DNA of 7,119 nucleotides from Acidobacteriaceae bacterium (GTDB taxonomy: Bacteria; Acidobacteriota; Terriglobia; Terriglobales; SbA1): contig PLEA01000565.1 in NCBI GenBank assembly GCA_003136335.1, positions 1 through 7,119 of the forward strand, given 5' to 3'. This document shows positions 1 to 5,558 of the stretch, piece by piece. Made by a program: the position numbers and the translations under genes. The notes under the pieces are model-generated. The model was not told where the DNA came from, ran no database searches, and saw only the letters and a program-made list of their open reading frames with translations. Each line of letters begins with the position of its first letter. Within the stretch, counting starts at the first letter, position 1.

Positions 1-543
1 TGGGAACGCTGGTGCGCCGACCTTTTGTCCAGTCACATTTCTTATCCAGTGTTGGTTTTCTTTCGCTCGCAGCATCCGAATCAATCGTGGCTGAGCGCAG
101 TCACGGCAATGCTTGACGTGTCTTCATTGATCATTACGGGAGTGGATGGCATCCATCCCGAGCAGGCGAAGTTGACCTTCGCAATGGCCCGGCATGCGGT
201 GGTTGATCTGGCCCAGGTGGTAAATGCGCATAACAGTCCTCACGATGCCGCGCGGCTTTCGGTCGAGGAACTGCGCCGATTGCGGGCGCATCTTGTCGAA
301 CACGGCGTCAATTTTTACGATGGAGCAGATGCCCCCGAGCGAATCGCGGCTCTCCGTGTCATGTACGAGCCATATCTTTTCGCGCTTAGCCGCCGTCTTT
401 TGATGACGCTGCCGCCATGGATTCACCCTGAGAATAGAAAAGATAACTGGCAGAGCGGTCCGTGGGATCGTGCCATACAAGCACGGGCGCTGGAGCATCC
501 AGGACATGCGGTCAGCGCCGCCGCCGCTGACGATCACTTCTAA
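1..543 (+). CDS. C-terminal part of a probable ion-channel family membrane protein (5' truncated)
   Basis: The frame is open from base 1 and ends at TAA 541-543, giving 180 residues. A TTG at 25 could be read as a start, but the open frame continues upstream of it, beginning WERWCADLL, so I treat the gene as cut by the window edge. The visible part has no clear membrane helix. It is mostly helical and starts with the segment SHISYPVLVFFRSQHPNQSW, followed by a helix containing AKLTFAMARHAVVDLAQVV and an Arg/Glu-rich stretch. From memory this resembles the cytosolic tail that follows the pore helices in acidobacterial two-pore-domain potassium channel proteins, but the pore and selectivity filter would lie outside the window. 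The coding call is firm because the frame is long and the composition is protein-like. The channel assignment is a family-recognition inference and could be wrong. It is co-directional with kdsD, with an 81-nt gap. Confidence 0.6.
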   Translation, partial: WERWCADLLSSHISYPVLVFFRSQHPNQSWLSAVTAMLDVSSLIITGVDGIHPEQAKLTFAMARHAVVDLAQVVNAHNSPHDAARLSVEELRRLRAHLVEHGVNFYDGADAPERIAALRVMYEPYLFALSRRLLMTLPPWIHPENRKDNWQSGPWDRAIQARALEHPGHAVSAAAADDHF

Positions 544-556
544 GGAGTCTGGTCTG

Positions 557-596
557 TCGCGATCGCCCGATCATCCGGCCACCCGATGGCCCGATG
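557..596 (-). repeat. Degenerate 8-bp tandem repeat in the gap before kdsD
   Basis: Read on the minus strand from 596 to 557, this stretch divides into five octamers: CATCGGGC, CATCGGGT, GGCCGGAT, GATCGGGC and GATCGCGA. Units 1, 2 and 4 are nearly identical; units 3 and 5 are diverged. It fills half of the 81-nt gap between the channel-like gene and kdsD and lies within 30 nt of the kdsD start. It looks like a decaying microsatellite-type array. No function can be read from it. Confidence 0.5.
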
Positions 597-624
597 TTTC
601 TTCTCCTGCTAACATTCCTCCTTC

Positions 625-1704
625 ATGAAGCATGTGGGCGAAAACGTAGTGCGGATCGAGGCTGAGGCTTTGCGGGCGCTGGCTGATCGCCTTGCGGGCG
701 TGATGGCAGCCAACTTCGACCGCGCATTGGATCTCATGTTCAACTGCCGCGGCCGCGTGGTTGTGACCGGGATGGGCAAAAGCGGACTCATTGCGCGAAA
801 GATCGCGGCGACATTGAGTTCGACTGGCTCTCCGGCACTGTACCTGCATCCGGTGGAGGCGTTGCACGGCGATCTCGGGATGATCGTGCGCGGCGATCTG
901 GTGCTCGCACTTTCGGCGAGCGGCGAGACAGAAGAAATTCTGCAATTGCTGGCGACCATCAAGCGGCTGCAGGTTCCGCTGATTGCCATGACCTGCGATG
1001 AAATGACGTGCGATCAAACGACCTGCGATGAAACGACGCACGATAAAACGCGCAATGAAACGAGCAGCATTGAGAATGCGGGACCGCCAGCGGGCGGGGG
1101 CGCCCGCTCTACACGGCCTTCTACTCTCGCCTCCTCCGCTGACGTAGCTTTGGACTGCTCTATTTCCAAGGAAGCCTGTTCGCTTGGACTTGCTCCTACC
1201 GCGTCCACTACTACCATGCTCGCACTCGGCGACGCTCTGGCGGTCGCGCTTTCGGAGAAACGCGGCTTCAAGGAAGAAGATTTCGCTAACCTCCATCCCG
1301 GGGGAAAACTCGGCAAGCGACTGGCACGAGTTGAATCTTTAATGCACTCTGGAGACGCCATTCCGCGGGTCACGGCGCAAACAAAAATGCCGGACGTGAT
1401 TTACGAGATGTCGCGGAAGAAACTGGGAATGACTACTGTGGTCGAAGGCGATCGACTGCTGGGAGTAATCAGCGACGGCGACCTCCGGCGACTATTGGAG
1501 CAGCGCGGCAAAGACACGCTCGACCTTACCGCGCAAGATTGCATGACGCGAACGCCGAAGACGATTGGCGCGCAGGAGTTTGCAGCGACCGCCCTCGCGC
1601 GCATGGAAGAGATGAAGATAACGTCGCTAGTAGTTGTTGGGGACAATCAACTCCTGCTTGGAATTGTGCATCTACACGACCTGTGGACGACGGAGATGGT
1701 ATAG
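625..1704 (+). CDS. kdsD: Arabinose-5-phosphate isomerase KdsD (KpsF/GutQ family) with an internal insertion
   Basis: This cytosolic enzyme interconverts D-ribulose 5-phosphate and D-arabinose 5-phosphate, the first step toward Kdo for lipopolysaccharide. The SIS domain spans about residues 30-235: the sugar-phosphate motif GMGKSG is at 49-54, HPVEALHGDLGMI at 75-87, SASGETEEI at 97-105, KEACSLGLAPT at 182-192 and LHPGG at 223-227. Two CBS domains follow (about 240-292 and 305-357). Residues matching the catalytic set I recall for E. coli KdsD (K59, E111, E152, H193) are K52, E104, E183 and H224. The offset changes from -7 to +31 between E104 and E183, which places about 38 extra residues at 124-165; without them the length (about 321) is normal for the family. 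The ATG at 625 is the first start after an in-frame stop at 610. It has no Shine-Dalgarno (the leader is pyrimidine-rich), so GTG 649 is a possible alternative. The next gene follows after 49 nt, probably co-transcribed. Confidence 0.93.
   Translation: MKHVGENVVRIEAEALRALADRLAGVMAANFDRALDLMFNCRGRVVVTGMGKSGLIARKIAATLSSTGSPALYLHPVEALHGDLGMIVRGDLVLALSASGETEEILQLLATIKRLQVPLIAMTCDEMTCDQTTCDETTHDKTRNETSSIENAGPPAGGGARSTRPSTLASSADVALDCSISKEACSLGLAPTASTTTMLALGDALAVALSEKRGFKEEDFANLHPGGKLGKRLARVESLMHSGDAIPRVTAQTKMPDVIYEMSRKKLGMTTVVEGDRLLGVISDGDLRRLLEQRGKDTLDLTAQDCMTRTPKTIGAQEFAATALARMEEMKITSLVVVGDNQLLLGIVHLHDLWTTEMV
988..1062 (+). repeat. 15-bp tandem repeat inside kdsD, in frame
   Basis: Four recognisable 15-bp units start at 988, 1003, 1018 and 1033, with a decayed fifth at 1048. 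Unit 1 is ATGACCTGCGATGAA; unit 3 differs from it at one base, and units 2 and 4 differ from unit 3 at three and four bases. Because 15 is a multiple of three, the array stays in frame and encodes MTCDE, MTCDQ, TTCDE, TTHDK and TRNET. The first unit begins at the Met-Thr codons that normally end the SIS-domain strand (IAMT), suggesting replication slippage that started from host sequence. Cys occurs at residues 124, 129 and 134, with His at 139. Confidence 0.85.
1089..1108. repeat. GC-rich palindromic element inside kdsD
   Basis: Perfect 8-bp arms (AGCGGGCG at 1089-1096, CGCCCGCT at 1101-1108) enclose a GGGG loop. With its flanks (about 1080-1119) it translates to GPPAGGGARSTRPS, unlike any part of the KdsD family. 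Palindromes of this kind, giving PAGG-type peptides when they fall in reading frames, are ones I remember as dispersed repeats in acidobacterial genomes; this identification is from memory. Together with the adjacent 15-bp array it makes up the extra segment of the enzyme. Confidence 0.65.
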
Positions 1705-1753
1705 ACCGCGCGTCTAGCAGAGCTGAAATTGACGTTAGAAAGCTGGAATTGAA

Positions 1754-2362
1754 GTGGAAATTTCAGAAGCGTCGCATCTGGCGCACCAGATCACATCCGA
1801 TACGGTCATCGTTTGCTGGTGGGCGTTCGGACTCACATTCTGGTTGCGAAAGAAACCGCCTCGCGCGCGAGCGGCGCGGCGAGATCGCAGTTCGTTGATT
1901 GGAATGTTGCTTCAAGTCGTGGCGTATTTCATCGTTTGGTTACATCCTTTGCTCCGGAGGCAATTGCTCTTTCCAGCGTCCGGATCTCAGCCGTTGGACT
2001 TGTTATTGGCGCTGGTCACGGTCGCAATTGCGATCGGTTCGGCATACCTGGTGAACAGCGCCGCGCGCCGCTTGGGCAAGCAGTGGTCTTTGACGGCTCG
2101 ACTGGTCGAAGGGCATACGCTGATTCAGGACGGACCCTATCGCTTCGTAAGAAATCCTATCTATACAGGAATGTTTGGAATGCTGCTGGCCACCGGAATA
2201 GCGGCCGGCCAGTGGATCGCGTTGTTGGTTGCAAGTGTGTTGTTTATCTTTGGAACTTACATTCGAGTGCGTAGCGAAGAGCAACTGTTGCGAGAGGCTT
2301 TTGGCTCCGAGTTCGAAAAGTATGAGCACAAAGTTCCGGCGTTAATTCCGGGTGTCTATTGA
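1754..2362 (+). CDS. Isoprenylcysteine carboxyl methyltransferase (ICMT)-family membrane protein
   Basis: A 202-residue integral membrane protein. Hydrophobic segments are visible near residues 17-31, 48-67, 81-101, 136-150 and 154-172. The family signature lies in the C-terminal half: an Arg/Trp stretch (about 105-116), then EGHTLIQDGPYRFVRNPIYTG (in 119-139) and the acidic pair E175-E176 followed by an FEKY segment at 187-190. In ICMT/PEMT-type enzymes the GPYxxxRNPxYxG block and the Glu-rich tail form the S-adenosylmethionine site. The substrate cannot be predicted; bacterial members are mostly uncharacterised and may methylate lipids or small molecules rather than prenylated proteins. The start is GTG at 1754, without a convincing ribosome site. 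It follows kdsD by 49 nt and converges with the aminotransferase. Longer overlapping frames in this region carry no family signature. Confidence 0.85.
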   Translation: MEISEASHLAHQITSDTVIVCWWAFGLTFWLRKKPPRARAARRDRSSLIGMLLQVVAYFIVWLHPLLRRQLLFPASGSQPLDLLLALVTVAIAIGSAYLVNSAARRLGKQWSLTARLVEGHTLIQDGPYRFVRNPIYTGMFGMLLATGIAAGQWIALLVASVLFIFGTYIRVRSEEQLLREAFGSEFEKYEHKVPALIPGVY

Positions 2363-2375
2363 AGCTTCGTATTAG

Positions 2376-2395
2376 GGCATCGCTTTAGCGATGCC
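2376..2395. terminator. Hairpin 1 between convergent genes
   Basis: A perfect 8-bp stem (GGCATCGC at 2376-2383, GCGATGCC at 2388-2395) closes a TTTA loop, 13 nt after the ICMT-family stop codon. There is no long T run on either side, so alone it would be a weak intrinsic terminator. It pairs functionally with a second hairpin just downstream and may instead be one arm of a REP-like repeat. Confidence 0.5.
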
Positions 2396-2415
2396 GTAAT
2401 TCTTCACAATGAGAT

Positions 2416-2435
2416 GCCCCTTTAGGGGCCGTTTT
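2416..2435 (+). terminator. Hairpin 2 with T run, probable terminator for kdsD/ICMT transcript
   Basis: A 5-bp stem (GCCCC at 2416-2420, GGGGC at 2425-2429) closes the same TTTA loop as hairpin 1, followed by CGTTTT. On the plus strand this has the form of a short intrinsic terminator. Its T run overlaps the stop codon of the aminotransferase on the other strand, so the two convergent transcripts end within a few bases of each other. Confidence 0.5.
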
Positions 2436-3642
2436 ACGCGTACCGTTCGTGCATGAAATCGCCAATCGCCGAATAAGCCGCTGCCAAAGTTTTTTCGTCA
2501 GGCAGGAAGACGATACGAAAGTGTTTCGTCCCTGGCCGCTGCCCAAAGCCGGAGCCGTGCACAACAGTTACGTGTTTTTGTCGAATGAGTTCGGTCACGA
2601 AGACGTCGTCGCCTTCCGGAATGTCGAGGCTGGGATAAGCGTAGAAGGCTCCGCGCGGCGCTACACAATTAACTCGCGGAGTTTCTGCACACCACTTCAT
2701 GGTGAAATCGCGACGGCTGCGTAACTTGCGCTTTACCTCTACCAAGTGATCTTGTGGTCCTTCGAGCGCAGCCTTGATGGCGTACTGTTCCGGATGGTTG
2801 GCGCAGAGACGCGCACGCAATAGCTTATTCACGCCTTCAAGATAAGGCTTAATCACCGACGCTTCGCCGCTGGCAATGCCCCACCCAATGCGCCATCCCG
2901 GGGCAAGATAATTTTTCGAAAGGCCACCGAAAGTTATGACCGGCACATCGGAAGCGACTTCGGCCACGGCCACGTGCGGGTCGTCATCGATTATCAGCTT
3001 GTCGTAAATCTCGTCGGCAAAAATAATCAGGTTGTGGCGGCGCGCTAACTCGGCGATTTTTTCGAGCGTTTCGCGCGTGATGACGGATCCAGTGGGATTG
3101 TTGGGATTGATTAATACAATTCCGCGGGTTCGCGGCGTGATTTTTTTCTTGATGTCGTCGAGATCGGGCTGCCAGCCGTCTTCTTCGTTCAAGTAGTAAG
3201 TGTTGAGACCAACTTCGAGTTTCGCCAGAATCGCTGAGTAGAGCGGATAGTCGGGGCAGGGAGTCAACAGGTCATCGCCGGGATTGAGCAACGCAGTAAG
3301 ACAGATGTCGACAGTCTCGCTGACACCCGAAGTGACGAAGACATCCTGAATGTTGGTAATGCCTTTGCGAGCTGCCTCGCCTCGGATGGCTTCAAGGGCT
3401 TCCTTGATGCCTGAGGATGGGGAGTATCCATTCTTGCCGTTGCGCATGGCTTGATGGACGGCTTCGATCATGTGCGCGGGCGTCTGGAAATCGAAGTTGA
3501 GCGGGTCGCCGACGTTGAGCGGCAGAACTTTGTGTCCTTGCTTCGTGACTTCGTCGGCTACGCAGGCCAGGTCGCGAATGGCGTAGCGAACGTTGTCGAG
3601 GCGGGAGGCGGCAGAGATCTCGCGAGCTTGAGTGGAGGGCAT
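2434..3642 (-). CDS. PLP-dependent class I/II aminotransferase, AlaA-like
   Basis: A 402-residue cytosolic fold-type I aminotransferase, normal in length. Motifs in order: substrate-side LNVGDP at 42-47, GYSPSSG at 72-78, NPNNPTG at 179-185 with N182 contacting PLP, ADEIYDKL at 209-216 with D210 and Y213 binding the cofactor ring, GGLSKNYLAPGWRIGW at 239-254 with K243 as the Schiff-base lysine, and R376 in HFRIVFLP as the expected carboxylate-binding arginine. The overall pattern is closest, from memory, to alanine-synthesising transaminases (AlaA, glutamate-pyruvate), but substrate specificity is not readable from motifs. The start at 3642 has no Shine-Dalgarno, and the leader is a dispersed repeat ending about 10 nt upstream; an overlapping ATG at 3646 is in another frame. 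It lies 142 nt downstream of the aldehyde dehydrogenase and may be read from the same promoter. Confidence 0.92.
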   Translation of the reverse strand: MPSTQAREISAASRLDNVRYAIRDLACVADEVTKQGHKVLPLNVGDPLNFDFQTPAHMIEAVHQAMRNGKNGYSPSSGIKEALEAIRGEAARKGITNIQDVFVTSGVSETVDICLTALLNPGDDLLTPCPDYPLYSAILAKLEVGLNTYYLNEEDGWQPDLDDIKKKITPRTRGIVLINPNNPTGSVITRETLEKIAELARRHNLIIFADEIYDKLIIDDDPHVAVAEVASDVPVITFGGLSKNYLAPGWRIGWGIASGEASVIKPYLEGVNKLLRARLCANHPEQYAIKAALEGPQDHLVEVKRKLRSRRDFTMKWCAETPRVNCVAPRGAFYAYPSLDIPEGDDVFVTELIRQKHVTVVHGSGFGQRPGTKHFRIVFLPDEKTLAAAYSAIGDFMHERYA

Positions 3643-3654
3643 CCATTAAATTTT

Positions 3655-3685
3655 AACCGCAGAGGACGCCGAGAGCGCAGAGAAA
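3655..3685. repeat. CCGCAGAGGACGC-type dispersed repeat upstream of the aminotransferase
   Basis: The plus strand begins AACCGCAGAGGACGCC and continues with two further AGAG steps, i.e. the unit CGCAGAG recurs at 9-14 nt steps in imperfect form. Sequences of this style are ones I remember as dispersed intergenic repeats in acidobacteria and some other phyla. It ends 12 nt before the start codon of the aminotransferase, so it forms the 5' leader of that gene. Confidence 0.5.
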
Positions 3686-3707
3686 TAACAACCGCGGAAA
3701 AAGCCTC

Positions 3708-3778
3708 AACCACAGAGGGCACAGAGTGCCACAGAGTCCCATATGCTGCTTCTGTGATCCCGTGTGCCCTCTGTAGTT
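3708..3778. repeat. CCACAGAGGGCACAGAG-type inverted repeat, possible hairpin after the aldehyde dehydrogenase
   Basis: The arms 3708-3723 (AACCACAGAGGGCACA) and 3763-3778 are complementary at 15 of 16 positions, the exception being a G-T type pair. The loop region holds a second inner stem, CACAGA at 3730-3735 with TCTGTG at 3751-3756. Within the left half, CACAGAG occurs three times (3711, 3720, 3730). The element starts 6 nt beyond the aldehyde dehydrogenase stop codon and could act as a terminator, attenuator or RNA-stabilising 3' structure, but it has no U run. It looks like a mobile or dispersed repeat of the same general type as the neighbouring one. Confidence 0.65.
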
Positions 3779-3784
3779 ACCAAA

Positions 3785-5320
3785 TCAATCTTCCCGGTCA
3801 ATCTGCGCCTTCTGCAATTTATCTGAATAGTCGACATAAACCGACTTCCACTCCGTGTAGAAGTCGATGGCGCCGATCCCGCCCTCGCGATGTCCGTTCC
3901 CCGTCGCTTTAGTACCGCCGAACGGCAGGTGCACTTCGGCGCCGATGGTGGGCGCGTTGATGTAGGTGATGCCGGCATACAGGTCGCGAATCGCGGTGAA
4001 CGCCTTGTTCACGTCCTTGGTGTAGAGCGCGGACGACAGGCCGTACTCGATTCCATTGGCGATTTCAATGGCGTCCTCGAGATCCTCACACGGGATGATC
4101 GAAACCACGGGGCCGAAGATTTCTTCCTGCGCGATGCGCATCTTGGGGTCGACGTCGGTGAAGACCGTTGGCTCCATGAACCAGCCATACTGGCGTTCGC
4201 CTTGATCGAGGCGATTTCCGCCGCACACAAGTTTCGCGCCTTCGTTCTTGCCGATTTCTACATAGCTGAGGTCGGTCTGGAGCTGTTTCTCGTTGACGGC
4301 AGGGCCCATCTGCACGCTTTCATCCAGGCCATTACCGACTTTCAGTTTCTTGGCGCGATCGACGTAGCGCTCGACGAATTCGCGGTAAACGCCTTTCTGC
4401 ACGATGATGCGACTGGTGGCCGTGCAGCGCTGGCCGGTGGTGCCGAAGCCTCCCCAGAGGCCGCCTTCAATGGCGAGATCAAGGTTGGCGTCGTCGAGCA
4501 CGATCATAGGGTTCTTGCCGCCGAGTTCGAGCGAGCAGTGCTTAAAACTTTTTGCCGCGATGCCGCCGATAATGCGGCCCACGGCAGACGATCCGGTCAG
4601 CGAAACCGCGCGCACGTCGGCATGTTCCGCCAGCGGAGTGCCTACATCAGCGCCAAATCCGCTTACGACGTTGATGACGCCCTTGGGCAGGCCGGCATCG
4701 GTGAGAGCGCGAACCAGGTTAAACGTGGAGAGCGGCGTGTCCTGCGCGGGCTTGATGACGCAGGTATTGCCGCAAACGATGGCCGGCAGAAGCTTCCACG
4801 AAGAAATCGCCATGGGAAAGTTCCACGGCGTGATCATGCCGCATACGCCGATGGGCTGGCGCACTGCCATGGCAAACTTGTTGGGCATTTCCGAGGGCAC
4901 GGTAGGACCGAAGAGACGGCGGCCTTCGCCGGCGTTGTAGTAGGCGGCGTCAATGGCTTCCTGCACGTCGCCGCGCGTTTCGGCGAGGACCTTGCCCATT
5001 TCGCGAGTCATTTCCCGGGCATAGTCTTCCTTGCGCTCGATCAAAATCTCGGCGGCGCGGAAAACAATTTCGGCGCGGCGCGGGGCGGGAACGAGTCGCC
5101 ATTTGGTGAAGGCGCGCTTGGCGGCGGCGACGGCGGTATCCACGTCGGCCTTGGCGGACTTCTGGAAGATGCCGACCACATCACGAGTGTCGGCGGGATT
5201 GCGATTCTCGAAAGTCTCGCCCGTAGAGGCCTCGACCCACTCGCCGTCGATGAAATTCCTGAAAACTTTGGTTTTGCCGTAGCTCAGAGTGGCCGGGCTG
5301 GTCAAAGTATCGGTTGCCAT
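3785..5320 (-). CDS. NAD(P)+-dependent aldehyde dehydrogenase
   Basis: A 511-residue soluble enzyme of the aldehyde dehydrogenase superfamily, oxidising an aldehyde to the carboxylic acid. Visible motifs: FIDGEWV at 23-29, TPWNFP at 164-169 with oxyanion N167, K190 in VIKPAQDTP, the Rossmann-type LTGSSAVG at 241-248, general base E265 in LELGGKNP, nucleophile C299 in GQRCTATSR, and E400 in EEIFGPV for the cofactor ribose. The tail ([20 protein letters not shown], then [11 protein letters not shown]) recalls alpha-ketoglutarate semialdehyde dehydrogenases and ALDH7/piperideine-6-carboxylate dehydrogenases, so a semialdehyde substrate is plausible but unproven. The start is supported by a strong AAGGAG site 5 nt upstream. 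All catalytic residues are present. The aminotransferase follows on the same strand. Confidence 0.93.
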   Translation of the reverse strand: MATDTLTSPATLSYGKTKVFRNFIDGEWVEASTGETFENRNPADTRDVVGIFQKSAKADVDTAVAAAKRAFTKWRLVPAPRRAEIVFRAAEILIERKEDYAREMTREMGKVLAETRGDVQEAIDAAYYNAGEGRRLFGPTVPSEMPNKFAMAVRQPIGVCGMITPWNFPMAISSWKLLPAIVCGNTCVIKPAQDTPLSTFNLVRALTDAGLPKGVINVVSGFGADVGTPLAEHADVRAVSLTGSSAVGRIIGGIAAKSFKHCSLELGGKNPMIVLDDANLDLAIEGGLWGGFGTTGQRCTATSRIIVQKGVYREFVERYVDRAKKLKVGNGLDESVQMGPAVNEKQLQTDLSYVEIGKNEGAKLVCGGNRLDQGERQYGWFMEPTVFTDVDPKMRIAQEEIFGPVVSIIPCEDLEDAIEIANGIEYGLSSALYTKDVNKAFTAIRDLYAGITYINAPTIGAEVHLPFGGTKATGNGHREGGIGAIDFYTEWKSVYVDYSDKLQKAQIDRED

Positions 5321-5325
5321 GATTT

Positions 5326-5331
5326 CTCCTT
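5326..5331 (-). promoter_or_regulatory. Strong ribosome binding site of the aldehyde dehydrogenase
   Basis: AAGGAG on the minus strand sits 5 nt before the ATG at 5320-5318. It is the only canonical Shine-Dalgarno sequence among the genes whose starts lie in this window, and it fixes the start codon. Confidence 0.8.
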
Positions 5332-5380
5332 AGGAAGACCCAAATAATTAAGAATGCCCGAACAGTTGATGCTACAACCC

Positions 5381-5404
5381 GCAAGGAAGGTGCGGCAAGG
5401 AAGG
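5381..5404 (+). repeat. Short direct repeat in the divergent intergenic region
   Basis: GCAAGGAAGG occurs at 5381-5390 and again at 5395-5404, a 14-nt period, in the 238-nt region between the divergent aldehyde dehydrogenase and FecR-domain genes. Tandem spacing near one and a third helical turns could suit a regulator, but two copies of a purine-rich 10-mer may be chance. I found no convincing sigma-70 promoter in the rest of this region. Confidence 0.3.
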
Positions 5405-5558
5405 GGCGATAGTCGGCGTACCAGGAGGCCCGAGAAAAGTGGACAAGCTGGGACCCGGCACTTCGGTAACGTCCCAAACTGATTGCCTGTTTTTCCCGGT
5501 GTTTTGTTTGTGCTAACGTTTCTCTTGACCGCATATTTACTGAGAATTTCGGTCCAAA

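Noticed and set aside
571..1296. A 241-codon minus-strand frame opposite kdsD with a repeated RFIA/RHFIAG pattern
   Set aside because: The repeated peptide is only the antisense reading of the 15-bp array in kdsD; the rest is composition-driven and lacks a family signature.
1702..1716. TAGAC/GTCTA inverted repeat overlapping the kdsD stop codon
   Set aside because: Five-bp arms with a 5-nt loop and no T run; likely chance, and the next gene seems to be co-transcribed.
1813..2274. A 153-codon plus-strand frame overlapping the ICMT-family gene
   Set aside because: It overlaps a gene with a clear family signature and membrane pattern, and its own translation shows no domain.
3890..5347. A 485-codon open frame on the plus strand opposite the aldehyde dehydrogenase
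   Set aside because: It mirrors the dehydrogenase almost completely, its translation is low-complexity (Gly, Ala, Asp, His-rich) with no recognisable domain, and long antisense frames are expected opposite GC-biased codons.
5508..5537. Possible sigma-70 promoter (TTGTGC, 18-nt spacer, CATATT) for the FecR-domain gene
   Set aside because: Only three and four of six positions match the -35 and -10 consensus, which is not better than background in this AT-richer stretch.
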